A stretch of 64,000 bases of DNA from Lysinibacillus odysseyi (GTDB taxonomy: Bacteria > Bacillota > Bacilli > Bacillales_A > Planococcaceae). Both the position numbers and the translations under genes were made by a program. Positions within the stretch are counted from its first letter, which is position 1, and each line of letters opens with the position of its first letter. The stretch spans positions 1,612,001 to 1,676,000 of the forward strand of contig JABUKB010000001.1 in NCBI GenBank assembly GCA_014595895.1. The letters run 5' to 3'. This document shows positions 7,779 to 16,490 of this stretch, piece by piece. The notes beneath the pieces are model-generated. The model was not told the DNA's origin, made no database searches, and was given only the letters and a program-made list of their open reading frames with translations.

Positions 7779-8512
7779 AAAAACAACTCCGCTCCTTCAA
7801 AAATTGCTCCGAGTAAATCACCTGATATCCCGCCAAAATTGCGGATTGCCCATTTCCGGTATAGCCATGTAAATAGTAGCATGGCACCAATCAGTATGAG
7901 CATCGCCGGTTGGATAAAGCTCAATCCTATCAGCACAGCCATATAAAAACCAAACCAAAGTACTATCACTTTTGGATACACTGTTTTCTTAAAGTAACTG
8001 GCTATTCCTGTTTCTTTGGATGTTTTTGTCGTGACAAACACTAGCAAAATCGACTGCCGTGCAATAAACGGGACAAACACAATCCACCATAGAGCAATAT
8101 CACGCGCTAATAATTCATATAATACGCCAACCTTTAACAGCACGAAAATTACCAACGTCATCGCGCCAAAAGCCCCAATGCGCGGGTCATCCAAAATTTC
8201 TAGCCGTTTCTGTTGATCACGATAGGAAAAATAAGCATCCCCCGTATCGACAACCCCATCCATATGCAAGCCGCCCGTCATCGTAAAATGCAATATGACA
8301 AGTAAAATTGCCGTGAATAGGGTCGATAAGCCGAAGTACGCTTCATTTATATGTAAAAAGGCAGCGGATAGCCCCCCCATTGCAAGACCAATTAACGGGA
8401 TCGCGCTATACATCGACGTAGCTGATGTACGATTCATATCAAAAGATTTGCGAATCGGCAATGCCGTGAAAAACTGGCAGGCAAGTATATAGCCGCTTAA
8501 CCATTGCTTCAA
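7754..8512 (-). CDS. cobS: Adenosylcobinamide-GDP ribazoletransferase CobS
   Basis: A 252-residue polytopic membrane protein (six or seven segments) that joins adenosylcobinamide-GDP to alpha-ribazole(-phosphate), the last joining step of B12 synthesis. The family signature is present: QFFTALPIR near the N-terminus, then GGLHMDGVVDTGDAYFS (about residues 80-96) with the acidic metal-binding residues, and RDQQKRLEILDDPRIGAFG after it. I place the start at TTG 8510-8512, which overlaps the cobU stop as TTGA and has AGAGGTGG at 8 nt. A GTG at 8519-8521 would lie on the ribosome site itself. Confidence 0.93.
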   Translation of the reverse strand: MKQWLSGYILACQFFTALPIRKSFDMNRTSATSMYSAIPLIGLAMGGLSAAFLHINEAYFGLSTLFTAILLVILHFTMTGGLHMDGVVDTGDAYFSYRDQQKRLEILDDPRIGAFGAMTLVIFVLLKVGVLYELLARDIALWWIVFVPFIARQSILLVFVTTKTSKETGIASYFKKTVYPKVIVLWFGFYMAVLIGLSFIQPAMLILIGAMLLFTWLYRKWAIRNFGGISGDLLGAIFEGAELFLWFVVLCI

Positions 8513-9036
8513 CTTTTCCACCTCTTTACTAGACGATAATCTAACTCATAAGCTTCGTCACAAAACTCTACAAGCCAAATATGTAACTGGCCGAGGAGAC
8601 GCTGATACTCTGCCGTCCAGGTAAACGAAGAGATCCCTGCATCAAGCACTTCATTTGATACAAGCACCACCGTGATTCCGCGCTTGCGCCAAAAATGAAG
8701 CTGCTCTTTTAAATGCTCCATGTATTTCTCGACAGGCAGCTCCTCCACAAGTATATTCGTCACCCACGTGGTCAAACAATCCCATAGCAATACATGTTCA
8801 TCGGTGAAATGTTGAAACGCAGGAGGAAAGACAGTTGGTACCTCAATCGTTTGCCAATCATTACTAAGACGATCTTGTTGATGACGCAAAATTCGCTGGT
8901 TCATTTCCTCATCAAAGGCGACACCTGAAGCAATATACACGGCCTGTCTCGTTCCTTTTATTTTATGTATATACTCTTCTGCAAAGGCACTTTTCCCGCT
9001 CCGTACACCGCCAGAGACAAAGACGATACGTGTCAT
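8509..9036 (-). CDS. cobU: Adenosylcobinamide kinase/guanylyltransferase CobU
   Basis: A 175-residue P-loop enzyme of the CobU/CobP family, which phosphorylates adenosylcobinamide and then adds GMP. Walker A is GGVRSGKS (about residues 9-16). RILRHQQDR holds the His that is guanylylated in characterised CobU proteins. LLWDCLTTWVTN and VVLVSNEV follow as expected. The last 45 residues differ from the usual GxGIVP...FRDxxGxLNQ end, which instead appears in the short CobU-like gene at the other end of this cluster. First gene of the operon, with AGGAGGTGG before the ATG. No B12 riboswitch is visible in the 75 nt upstream. Confidence 0.85.
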   Translation of the reverse strand: MTRIVFVSGGVRSGKSAFAEEYIHKIKGTRQAVYIASGVAFDEEMNQRILRHQQDRLSNDWQTIEVPTVFPPAFQHFTDEHVLLWDCLTTWVTNILVEELPVEKYMEHLKEQLHFWRKRGITVVLVSNEVLDAGISSFTWTAEYQRLLGQLHIWLVEFCDEAYELDYRLVKRWKS

Positions 9037-9066
9037 CTCACTCCACCTCCTCTATTTTCCATATAA

Positions 9067-9104
9067 AAAGAAGGCATCCTCTTGCGACTGGATACCTCCT
9101 TTTA
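9067..9104 (-). terminator. Terminator of the 74-aa protein gene
   Basis: AAAAGAAGGCATCC pairs with GGATACCTCCTTTT, allowing two G-U pairs. The stem ends in a T run on the minus strand, 7 nt after the stop at 9112. Confidence 0.75.
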
Positions 9105-9111
9105 TGTACAA

Positions 9112-9336
9112 TTACAGCTTGTTGATTAATGCGTATACTGTATCACGTAATTCATCATCCAAATCTGGATTTAAATCTACTAAGTTTGACATACGCTCAT
9201 GAAGAGTGTGTTTCTCGATGATTAGTTGCTCGTGTAATACTTGCGCTACTAACTGAATGAATAGTTCAGTACGAATAGTACTTGCTTCTTCTAAACGAGA
9301 TTCAGTGATTTTGCCTTCTTTAACTTGCTTTGCCAT
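9112..9336 (-). CDS. Small conserved-looking cytosolic protein, unknown
   Basis: A 74-residue acidic helical protein (starts MAKQVKEGKITESRLEEAST, ends DTVYALINKL). It has no signal peptide or membrane segment. The ribosome site AGGGGGGTCC lies 9 nt before the ATG, and the gene ends at a clear terminator, so it is a genuine single-gene unit. Its charge pattern suggests two or three amphipathic helices. I recognise no family and assign no function. Confidence 0.65.
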   Translation of the reverse strand: MAKQVKEGKITESRLEEASTIRTELFIQLVAQVLHEQLIIEKHTLHERMSNLVDLNPDLDDELRDTVYALINKL

Positions 9337-9433
9337 GTAAAGGACCCCCCTAATATTTATGCATAATCATTTTAGCATAACGTTGTCCATTTTTGGCAAC
9401 TTTATTGGAAAATTTCTAAGCCCTTTACATTTC

Positions 9434-9844
9434 TCACTGACAATTCGGACATTTCCCGTAAATTTCAAATTTATGTGCATCAACCATATAGCCAGGCAGC
9501 TTTTCACCTAATAAATCCATTGGGCAGATAGCGAGCTCTTTGACATCTCCGCAATCACTGCAAATAAAATGATGATGGTGGTGATCCGACTCACAGTGCA
9601 TGCGGAAATTGCGTTCGCCATTTAGCTCTGTTTCTTCCAAAATATCTAGTTCAACAAATGTAGCTAGGTTACGATAAATCGTATCAAAGCTCATACCTGG
9701 AAATTGCGGTTTTAATACGGCCAATAAATCACGCGCTGTTAAATATTTATTTGTTTCTGCAAACATATTTAAGATGAGCTCTCGCTTATCCGTCTTTTTA
9801 TAACCATTTTCCTTTAAAACTTCCCAAGCACGTGCAACATTCAT
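9434..9844 (-). CDS. zur: Zinc uptake regulator Zur (Fur family)
   Basis: A 136-residue Fur-family repressor. The winged helix covers about residues 1-80 (KRELILNMF ... [12 protein letters not shown] recognition helix). The dimerisation and metal-binding part has the HHHHHF histidine cluster (about 90-95) and two structural zinc pairs, CSDC and CPNC. It lies 4 nt downstream of znuB, and a Zur-box-like palindrome precedes znuC, so it probably represses its own operon when zinc is ample. B. subtilis Zur (YqfV) is at the syntenic place. PerR or Fur is less likely given the ABC zinc partners. Confidence 0.9.
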   Translation of the reverse strand: MNVARAWEVLKENGYKKTDKRELILNMFAETNKYLTARDLLAVLKPQFPGMSFDTIYRNLATFVELDILEETELNGERNFRMHCESDHHHHHFICSDCGDVKELAICPMDLLGEKLPGYMVDAHKFEIYGKCPNCQ

Positions 9845-9848
9845 TTCT

Positions 9849-10697
9849 TTACACTCCTTTTGAAAATTGTAAGGCTGCTTTCTTAGCGATAATTACAACT
9901 AATAAAATGAAAATTGATGTCACGACAATGGTACCACCTGGTGCTAAATCTAAGTAAAAGGCGCTGATCAAGCCGATCAGTACTGACGTTTCACCAAATA
10001 AAATCGATAAAATAATCGTTTGTTTAAAGCCTCTTGCAATTCGCATGGCAGCCGCTACAGGCAATGTCATCATGCTCGATACAAGTAAAATCCCGACGAT
10101 GCGCATACTCCCTGCAATGACCAGCGCTACCACAATCATAAATAGGAAATGCACCCATTTTGCCGGAAGGCCGCTTGCTTTCGCATATTCTTCATCGAAG
10201 GATAGCACAAAAAGCTCTTTGAAAAAGAATAGTAAAAAAACAAAAACAACAACAGCAATAATGACGATGACATAAAAGTCCTGTCTGGAGACCGCTGACA
10301 CCGAGCCAAATAAATAGCTCATTAAATCCGTATTAAACCCGCTTGCAAGTGAAATAAATATCGCACTAATCCCTAAACCGCCAGACATAATAATCGGTAT
10401 CGCTAGTTCCTCATAATGCTTATAAAGCCGGCGTAACCTCTCGATTAACATCGAGCCCCCCACGGAAGCAAGGATTCCTAAATAAATCGGATTTAACGTC
10501 GCTATGCCGACAAATGTCTGACTTAAATAAAGGCTGCCTGCAATCCCCGCCAATGTTACATGTGACAGAGCATCGGCAATGAGCGATAAGCGGCGTACGA
10601 CAATAAATACACCTAACAACGGTGCAATAACCCCAATTATCATACCTGAAAAAAAGGCATTTTGTAAAAATTCATAGTTCAATAAAGCTTCAATCAT
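9849..10697 (-). CDS. znuB: Zinc ABC transporter permease ZnuB
   Basis: A 282-residue ABC-3 family permease with about eight membrane segments, the membrane channel of a high-affinity metal uptake system. Start taken at ATG 10695-10697 with AAGAGGTG upstream; the longer frame has no ribosome site and overlaps znuC. Family features: [19 protein letters not shown] (about residues 32-50) and the Gly-rich [11 protein letters not shown] loop that contacts the ATPase. It lies 11 nt after znuC and 4 nt before zur. Zinc rather than manganese is inferred from Zur and its operator. No substrate-binding lipoprotein gene is present here. Confidence 0.92.
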   Translation of the reverse strand: MIEALLNYEFLQNAFFSGMIIGVIAPLLGVFIVVRRLSLIADALSHVTLAGIAGSLYLSQTFVGIATLNPIYLGILASVGGSMLIERLRRLYKHYEELAIPIIMSGGLGISAIFISLASGFNTDLMSYLFGSVSAVSRQDFYVIVIIAVVVFVFLLFFFKELFVLSFDEEYAKASGLPAKWVHFLFMIVVALVIAGSMRIVGILLVSSMMTLPVAAAMRIARGFKQTIILSILFGETSVLIGLISAFYLDLAPGGTIVVTSIFILLVVIIAKKAALQFSKGV

Positions 10698-10708
10698 GTG
10701 TGCACCTC

Positions 10709-11455
10709 TTAATGAATTTTTCGCACTGCATGTCCGTACCAAGCTTCCAGCTCGTCCTGACTAATAGCATCGAAATCATTTTTATATCCATGGAAATGGA
10801 TCGTTTGATTGAGACAGGCAACATGACTAATGCGATTTGACACCGTATCTACATCATGTGTGACAAGAATCATCGTAATATTTTGTTCCGCATTGAGCTT
10901 CGCGAGCATATCATAAAATGCTTGCACATTTTCGTGATCAATCCCGACTGTCGGCTCATCTAAAATCATCAATTTAGGCTTGGCAATGAGTGCACGTGCA
11001 ATAAATACACGCTGCTGTTGCCCTCCCGATAATTGACCGATATTGCGGTCCATAAAATCTTGCATTCCAACCGCGGCTAACGCTTCTCGGACCTGTTCAT
11101 CAGCATCTTTTGGCAAGCGTTTAAATAATCCAGTCTTTTTTGTTAAGCCTGACCGAACTACTTCTTTTACTGTCGCAGGGAAACCAGAGTTAAACGCATT
11201 GGATTTTTGCGACACATAGCCAATCAACTCCCGGTGTTTAAAGGCGGTACAGTTCTCCCCAAATAATTCAATCTTGCCATTCATTGGCTTCAGGAGACCT
11301 AATATCAATTTTAATAAGGTCGATTTTCCTGACCCGTTTGGACCGAGCAACGCTAAAAAATCTCCTTCTTGTACCGTGAAAGAAATATTTTTCAACACTT
11401 GTGTATAGTCATATTGAAATGACACATCTTTAAGTTCGATTAATGTTTTCGTCAT
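10709..11455 (-). CDS. znuC: Zinc ABC transporter ATPase ZnuC
   Basis: A 248-residue ABC ATPase that powers zinc import with ZnuB. Walker A is GPNGSGKST (residues 38-46), the Q-loop is GYVSQK, the signature is LSGGQQQR, Walker B is LMILDEPT, and the switch His is in LVTHDVD. Length is typical of metal-importer ATPases. First gene of znuC-znuB-zur; the ribosome site is AGAAGAGAAG. A palindrome resembling a Zur box lies 24-38 nt upstream of the start codon, consistent with zinc-dependent repression. Confidence 0.93.
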   Translation of the reverse strand: MTKTLIELKDVSFQYDYTQVLKNISFTVQEGDFLALLGPNGSGKSTLLKLILGLLKPMNGKIELFGENCTAFKHRELIGYVSQKSNAFNSGFPATVKEVVRSGLTKKTGLFKRLPKDADEQVREALAAVGMQDFMDRNIGQLSGGQQQRVFIARALIAKPKLMILDEPTVGIDHENVQAFYDMLAKLNAEQNITMILVTHDVDTVSNRISHVACLNQTIHFHGYKNDFDAISQDELEAWYGHAVRKIH

Positions 11456-11478
11456 GGATTTCTTCTCTTCTTTCTAAT

Positions 11479-11493
11479 TCAAAATCATTACGA
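11479..11493 (-). promoter_or_regulatory. Candidate Zur box upstream of znuC
   Basis: The 7-1-7 palindrome TCAAAAT-C-ATTACGA matches the Bacillus Zur consensus TCGTAAT-N-ATTACGA in 12 of 14 defined positions; one half-site is exact. It lies 24 nt upstream of the znuC start, where a bound repressor would block initiation. Confidence 0.7.
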
Positions 11494-11561
11494 TTTACAA
11501 CTTTTTAGTATAGGGGAAGAGTAGTTTATTGTAAAGGAAAAAAACTTGAAAGGATGACCTT

Positions 11562-11690
11562 TTGAAGAAGTTAGAATTGTTTCATTTTTTTATGAATGGG
11601 GATATAAAGGAAGTCCAACGTTTTCTAAAAACACAAGGCGTCTCACTGAAAACAGAACAAATTTTAGCCTTGCGTAATTTACTACGCTAA
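11562..11690 (+). CDS. Small 42-aa basic protein, unrecognised
   Basis: TTG at 11562-11564, 6-7 nt after GAAAGGAT, opens a 42-codon frame: MKKLELFHFFMNGDIKEVQR up to ALRNLLR. The stop is followed at 8 nt by a strong terminator. The peptide is amphipathic, rich in Lys, Leu and Phe, with two likely helices. A start with a proper ribosome site, a clean frame and a terminator in the right place together make a real gene likely, although it is short. It is divergent from znuC and convergent with the catalase gene. Function unknown. Confidence 0.6.
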   Translation: MKKLELFHFFMNGDIKEVQRFLKTQGVSLKTEQILALRNLLR

Positions 11691-11697
11691 TAATTAA

Positions 11698-11729
11698 AAA
11701 TCCCTCTGCCATTATGGGCAGAGGGATTT
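11698..11729. terminator. Bidirectional terminator between small gene and catalase
   Basis: A 13-bp perfect stem (AAATCCCTCTGCC / GGCAGAGGGATTT) with a 6-nt loop. It lies between convergent genes and has T/A-rich flanks on both sides. Confidence 0.9.
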
Positions 11730-11735
11730 CATTTA

Positions 11736-13271
11736 TTAAAGCGGACCTGTTTCATGACTTTCGTCGATTGCTTGTTGAACAGCCTCATCGTTGTGGGCAT
11801 TGCCCAGTGGACCACCACTATTACTTGTGGTTAAATTTTCTCGCAGACGTCGACCATATTCTTCATCCGCCTGTTCAGCATAACTAATCATTTTTTCCTG
11901 AATAGCCGGTGCACATTTCGCTAGATCCGTTGTTAAATTTAAAATGAGATCATCCTGTTCCCATTTTTCAAACTTACGGTATGTTTCGCCTGCTTGTTTC
12001 GTATCGTTCGTTCGATCAAGCGGTGCCCGTACTACACGCCCGGATACATAAGGGGTATGCTCTTTGCCAGTTTGTTTTGCTTCCTTTAATCCCCCAAGTA
12101 GTGAAGGCTCATAATTAATATGTTTATCTCCGTCTACGCGCATTTGCATATGACCACCGCGCTGATTGGTTGCCACCTGGGTTTTCGGTGCATTGATTGG
12201 CAGTTGTAAATAGTTCGCCCCCACACGGTACCTTTGCGTATCGGAGTAGCTAAATGTGCGTCCCTGCAGCATTTTATCATCCGAGAAATCAAGCCCATCT
12301 ACTAATACGCCCGTACCGAACGCTACTTGCTCAACCTCCGCAAAATAATCTTCAGGATTTTTATTAAGAGTCATTTTCCCTACGGCTTGCCACGGGAATA
12401 AATCTTCCGGCCAAAGCTTTGTATCGTCTAATGGATCAAAATCTAATTCCTCATGCGGACCATCTTCCATAATTTGTACAAACAGTTCCCACTCCGGATA
12501 ATCTCCTTGCTCGATTGCTTCATATAAATCTTGCGTGGCATGATTGAAGTTTTTCCCTTGGATTTCTTCTGCTTCCTGCTGTGTTAAATTGCGGATGCCT
12601 TGCTTTGGTTCCCAGTGATACTTTACGAGCACTGCTTCTCCTGCTTTATTGACCCATTTGTACGTATTTACGCCTGAACCTTGCATCATTCGGTAATTGG
12701 CAGGAATCCCCCATGGCGAATAAATTAATGTCACCATATGAAATGATTCCGGTGAAGCCGCACAAAAATCAAAAAATCGCTCAGCATCTTGGCGATTGGT
12801 TACTGGATCAGGCTTAAAAGCGTGGATCATGTCTGGAAATTTCATCGCATCGCGAATAAAGAAGATTTTTAAATTATTGCCGACTAAATCCCAGTTGCCA
12901 TCCTCGGTATAGAATTTGACCGCAAATCCTCGTGGGTCGCGTAGTGTTTCCGGAGAGTGTCCGCCATGAATCACGGTTGAAAAACGCACAAACACCGGTG
13001 TCTTCTTTCCTTTTTCCTGAAAAAGTTTAGCTCTTGTATATTTGGAAATTGGCTCATCCCCAACTGTCCCATACGCTTCAAATACGCCGTGAGCCCCTGC
13101 TCCTCTAGCATGTACTACTCGTTCAGGAATACGCTCGCGATCAAAATGACTAATCTTCTCAAGAAAATCATAATTCTCTAAAGTCGCAGGTCCTCGCTCA
13201 CCAACCGAGCGCATTTGCTGATTGTTTGTGACTGGGTGACCTTGTCGATTCGTTAAAAATTTTTCTTCCAT
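11736..13271 (-). CDS. katA: Catalase, clade 3-type monofunctional heme enzyme
   Basis: A catalase of 511 residues from ATG 13269-13271 (521 from the upstream ATG at 13299-13301; both have partial ribosome sites). It breaks down hydrogen peroxide in the cytosol. The N-terminal [21 protein letters not shown] and [18 protein letters not shown] contain the catalytic His (His54 in the shorter form). The distal Asn is in DLVGNN, and the proximal heme Tyr lies in [14 protein letters not shown]. All core motifs are intact. It is a single gene; a PerR box is not evident upstream. It sits in a block absent from the syntenic B. subtilis region. Confidence 0.95.
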   Translation of the reverse strand: MEEKFLTNRQGHPVTNNQQMRSVGERGPATLENYDFLEKISHFDRERIPERVVHARGAGAHGVFEAYGTVGDEPISKYTRAKLFQEKGKKTPVFVRFSTVIHGGHSPETLRDPRGFAVKFYTEDGNWDLVGNNLKIFFIRDAMKFPDMIHAFKPDPVTNRQDAERFFDFCAASPESFHMVTLIYSPWGIPANYRMMQGSGVNTYKWVNKAGEAVLVKYHWEPKQGIRNLTQQEAEEIQGKNFNHATQDLYEAIEQGDYPEWELFVQIMEDGPHEELDFDPLDDTKLWPEDLFPWQAVGKMTLNKNPEDYFAEVEQVAFGTGVLVDGLDFSDDKMLQGRTFSYSDTQRYRVGANYLQLPINAPKTQVATNQRGGHMQMRVDGDKHINYEPSLLGGLKEAKQTGKEHTPYVSGRVVRAPLDRTNDTKQAGETYRKFEKWEQDDLILNLTTDLAKCAPAIQEKMISYAEQADEEYGRRLRENLTTSNSGGPLGNAHNDEAVQQAIDESHETGPL

Positions 13272-13427
13272 TAGGCGATACACTCCTTTTTCGCTCAGCA
13301 TACCCTGCCCTCTTTGGAATTATTCTCTATCGTTACCGGTAAAGTCATCTAGTAACCTTTTACATGAATGGAAACATATTTTGATTTCAATAACTTTCCC
13401 ATTCACATATCGCATATGTAGTGTTGA

Positions 13428-13754
13428 TTATCGCTTCAACTCACGTTGTACAAGTGCGCGCACATTCAATTGTTCTAAATCTACGCCTTTATACGTACGT
13501 TTATTTGCTTCCCTTTTGAGTTCAAATACTTTTTTAATCCCTGCAATATTCAGGCCTTCTTCTAATAACTCTTGGATTTCGAACAATTCGTCAATATTAC
13601 GCAAACTGAACAGACGGCGGTTGCCTTCCGTACGAGCTGGTGCAATTAAATGCTGTTCTTCGTAGTAACGGATTTGTCTTGCGGTTAAATTTGTCAACTT
13701 CATCACATGGCTGATGGACAGGACTGCTTTCGTTCTTTTCGCTTCCTTTGTCAT
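13428..13754 (-). CDS. GlnR/TnrA-like MerR-family regulator
   Basis: A 108-residue DNA-binding protein. The MerR-type winged helix (about residues 13-80) contains LTARQIRYYEEQHLI and RTEGNRRLFSLRNID, the pattern of GlnR and TnrA, the nitrogen regulators of bacilli. The C-terminus is short and lacks the long GlnR tail that contacts glutamine synthetase, so it resembles TnrA in length. The ribosome site is AAGGCGAGGTGAG. It stands alone between the catalase and the carboxypeptidase genes, and no glnA is nearby. A nitrogen-responsive role is plausible but inferred from homology. Confidence 0.8.
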   Translation of the reverse strand: MTKEAKRTKAVLSISHVMKLTNLTARQIRYYEEQHLIAPARTEGNRRLFSLRNIDELFEIQELLEEGLNIAGIKKVFELKREANKRTYKGVDLEQLNVRALVQRELKR

Positions 13755-13931
13755 TTAACTCACCTCGCCTTTTCTTACCTATAACGATAAAGCATAGCTA
13801 AAAACATGCGCAAGTAAATATTGGCTGAGATCATATAGTTCTTTTCGAACGATTTTATCTCATTTTGATATGAGTAAAAACCTTTGGTCAAGCAATCTGC
13901 TACTTTACGACTTTACGTACATATATTAAAA

Positions 13932-13971
13932 AAGACTATTTCATGAGTTTTTTACCCATAAAATAGTCTCA
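13932..13971 (-). terminator. Terminator of the carboxypeptidase gene
   Basis: AGACTATTT pairs with AAATAGTCT around an AT-rich loop, 9 nt after the stop codon on the minus strand, followed by T-rich sequence. Confidence 0.7.
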
Positions 13972-13979
13972 TCAATACC

Positions 13980-15407
13980 TTAATAGTATTGAATGATGTT
14001 GTTGACTACAGTATCAATACCACCTACTCTAGAACCTCCACCGTGTTCTACAATAATAGAAAATATATATTGCTTGCCTGATCTTGCCTTTGCATAGCCA
14101 GATAAAGCGTTGCTTCCTGATATGGTACCCGTTTTAGCTACAACACGGTATTGAACTGCACTGCTTGTAAAACGATTTTTTAATGTACCACCGACCAAGC
14201 GTCCTTTTGCCCCACCCACCGGCAAAGACTGGTAAAATACCGGGAAGTTAGGCATGGTTCTCGCTTGATATAATAATTCTGTCATCCCATTTGGAGCCAT
14301 TCTACTATGAGGCGATAGCCCAGAACCATCCCGGAACTGGTAAAGAGAGCGATTGATGCCTAATGATGTTACATATTCATGCAACGCCTCGACACCTGTC
14401 GCGATATCCCCTTTTCCTTTTTGCACATAGCCTAGTTTCTTGATAAAGACATCACCCATGGGATTATTGCTTAATTTTAAAAATAAGGGCAACATCTCTT
14501 TTAATGTTGGGGATTTAGCAGCTCCAATTCGCTGCGCATGCTGTGGCACGATGCCTCGTCCGATGGCGGGCTGTTTCACAAACTGGATTCCTCTTACTTG
14601 AATAGCATCCTTTAACGCATACATCGTATTGATGGTTGGATTATTCACCGTAACGAGCTTTTCCGTTGTTCTGCCAGGAGCAATGCTTCCAGAAACAATA
14701 ATTTGACTTGTCCCATATTTGCGCGTAACGGAAATAGACGTCCCACTACCCGGCGCCCCCGTTCTTGTATTGTTAACAACGGACATCCCCATTGCACTTG
14801 GTCTCAGATTTACATAGGCTCTTGCCCCACGTTTACTCCCTGTTACCCGTACATTGACAGAGCCAATATCAAAATCGCTATTGGGTGTTAGATTCAGAGC
14901 CGTTGTACGGGCTGCATAGTACTCCTCTTCAAATGAACGCTGTACGCCGGGCGCTAGCTGCGATCCTGTGAACATCGACTCGTCCCCATATAAATTCCCA
15001 TTGATTCGTTGTACCCCGGCAGCCTTTAATGCACTGCCAAAGGCCAGCAGGTGATTATAGTTAAGTGTAGGGTCACCGCTTCCTTTTATGTAAACATGAC
15101 CGTTTAACGTCCCGTTTGAGATAGGACCTGTTATGTATATAACTGTCTCATAGCGATAATCTTCACCTAATATATCTAGTACCGCGGCACCAGTGACTAC
15201 CTTCATATTAGATGCTATCTTTCTTTTCGTATTGCCGTAATACTCGTAAACTATTTTTCCTGTGTCAAACTCCCGTACCGATACCCCCACTCCTGATGTC
15301 CCTAACGCGCTTTTGACTGTTGGGGATAAATTCATTGCTTGTCCTTGCAATGGGGCAATCATGACGAAACATAGTACAAAACTAATCATCCATATGAAAC
15401 GCTTCAT
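13980..15407 (-). CDS. D-alanyl-D-alanine carboxypeptidase/endopeptidase, peptidase S13 (PBP4 type)
   Basis: A 475-residue exported penicillin-binding protein of family S13. Start ATG 15405-15407 with GGAGGAGAT; the nine extra upstream codons have no ribosome site. Residues 1-27 are a signal peptide ending near QGQAM. Catalytic motifs: SNMK (Ser66, Lys69), SNN in LKLSNNPMGD (about 320), and KTG in VVAKTGTISG (about 430). Such enzymes trim or cleave cell-wall peptides outside the membrane. It is a single-gene unit. S13 enzymes are less common in bacilli than S11 PBP5 types, so this may be an accessory wall hydrolase. Confidence 0.9.
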   Translation of the reverse strand: MKRFIWMISFVLCFVMIAPLQGQAMNLSPTVKSALGTSGVGVSVREFDTGKIVYEYYGNTKRKIASNMKVVTGAAVLDILGEDYRYETVIYITGPISNGTLNGHVYIKGSGDPTLNYNHLLAFGSALKAAGVQRINGNLYGDESMFTGSQLAPGVQRSFEEEYYAARTTALNLTPNSDFDIGSVNVRVTGSKRGARAYVNLRPSAMGMSVVNNTRTGAPGSGTSISVTRKYGTSQIIVSGSIAPGRTTEKLVTVNNPTINTMYALKDAIQVRGIQFVKQPAIGRGIVPQHAQRIGAAKSPTLKEMLPLFLKLSNNPMGDVFIKKLGYVQKGKGDIATGVEALHEYVTSLGINRSLYQFRDGSGLSPHSRMAPNGMTELLYQARTMPNFPVFYQSLPVGGAKGRLVGGTLKNRFTSSAVQYRVVAKTGTISGSNALSGYAKARSGKQYIFSIIVEHGGGSRVGGIDTVVNNIIQYY

Positions 15408-15492
15408 TTTTATCTCCTCCTCTGCCTTTTCCATTTCCCGGTATTTTAGATTTCAAGCGCATTTTTTAGAAAATTCTAAAAATAAAAAAAGA

Positions 15493-15537
15493 AAAACTGC
15501 TCTATACGTAAAGAATCTTACATACAGAACAGTTTTT
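15493..15537 (-). terminator. Terminator of nfo
   Basis: AAAACTG-TCT-GTAA pairs with TTAC-AGA-CAGTTTT in a long imperfect stem (16 pairs, three internal mismatches), followed by a T-rich run on the minus strand. Confidence 0.75.
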
Positions 15538-15543
15538 TTCTCT

Positions 15544-16434
15544 TTAGATACCGCGCAATCCGTCGATTTCTTGTGGACGGAATGTGCCATCCCGGAGCAT
15601 GGCAATCTCATATTTATATGGAGCTGCTTTATGTTTAGCCTCCGGTCCGACAAATGGTGTCTCTAAAATTTTAGGACGGTCCATTAATTGAGGATGATGC
15701 ACAATATATTTGATGGCATCGAAACCAATTTCACCGAATCCAATATTTTCATGGCGGTCTTTCCCTGCCCCGCGCACATTTTTGGAGTCATTTATATGCA
15801 TCACTTTCAGGCGGTCTACACCGATGATTTTATCGAACTCATTTAGTACCCCGTCGAAATCATGGACGATATCGTATCCTGCATCATGCACGTGGCATGT
15901 ATCCAGACAAATCGATAGGCGCTCATTATGTGTGACACCATCGATTATACGGGCAAGCTCTTCAAATGACCGCCCGATTTCCGACCCTTTCCCCGCCATT
16001 GTCTCCAGTGCAATTTGCACTGGCTGTTCATCGGATAGCACTTCATTTAACCCTTCGACAATACGAGCAATTCCTGCCTCTACACCAGCTCCGACATGGG
16101 CTCCCGGATGCAGAACAATTTGTGTCGCATCTAGAGCGGCTGTACGTTTAATCTCCTCTTGCAAAAAGGTAACGCCGAGTTCGAATGTTTCCGGCTTTGT
16201 TGTATTTCCCAAATTAATAATATACGGAGCATGGACGACAATATTGCTGATGCCGTGATCTTTCATATGGAATAATCCATTCATGATATTTAACTCAGCG
16301 ATTGGTTTACGGCGCGTGTTTTGCGGGGCGCCTGTATAAATCATAAATGTATTGGCACCATAGGAATGAGCCTCCTCACTTGCTCCCAATAACATGCTTT
16401 TCCCGCTCATTGATACATGTGAACCTAGTAACAT
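15544..16434 (-). CDS. nfo: Endonuclease IV (AP endonuclease)
   Basis: A 296-residue, three-zinc TIM-barrel AP endonuclease that nicks DNA 5' to abasic sites in base-excision repair. Zinc ligands and signatures visible: GSHVS (residues 4-8), [40 protein letters not shown] and VMHINDSKN. The length is normal. The ribosome site is GGAGGAAAAAAAG. It lies downstream of cshB with its own terminator, and the neighbouring cshB gene also ends at a hairpin. Synteny with B. subtilis yqfS (nfo) next to cshB supports the name. Confidence 0.96.
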   Translation of the reverse strand: MLLGSHVSMSGKSMLLGASEEAHSYGANTFMIYTGAPQNTRRKPIAELNIMNGLFHMKDHGISNIVVHAPYIINLGNTTKPETFELGVTFLQEEIKRTAALDATQIVLHPGAHVGAGVEAGIARIVEGLNEVLSDEQPVQIALETMAGKGSEIGRSFEELARIIDGVTHNERLSICLDTCHVHDAGYDIVHDFDGVLNEFDKIIGVDRLKVMHINDSKNVRGAGKDRHENIGFGEIGFDAIKYIVHHPQLMDRPKILETPFVGPEAKHKAAPYKYEIAMLRDGTFRPQEIDGLRGI

Positions 16435-16456
16435 TGCTTTTTTTCCTCCAAAAGAA

Positions 16457-16480
16457 GAGAAGCCGATTGCTCGACTTCTC
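16457..16480 (-). terminator. Hairpin between cshB and nfo
   Basis: GAGAAGCCG pairs with CGACTTCTC (one G-U) with a 6-nt loop and is followed by TTCTTTT on the minus strand. It lies just before the nfo ribosome site, so it may only partly end cshB transcription. Confidence 0.55.
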
Positions 16481-16490
16481 TCGAAATTTT

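Noticed and set aside
9036-9112. A possible cobalamin riboswitch before cobU
   Set aside because: Only about 75 nt are available, most of them taken by the terminator of the neighbouring gene, and no B12-box-like sequence is seen.
13302-13427. PerR box before the catalase gene
   Set aside because: I looked for TTATAAT-N-ATTATAA; only AT-rich fragments such as GAATAATT occur, with too many mismatches to claim.
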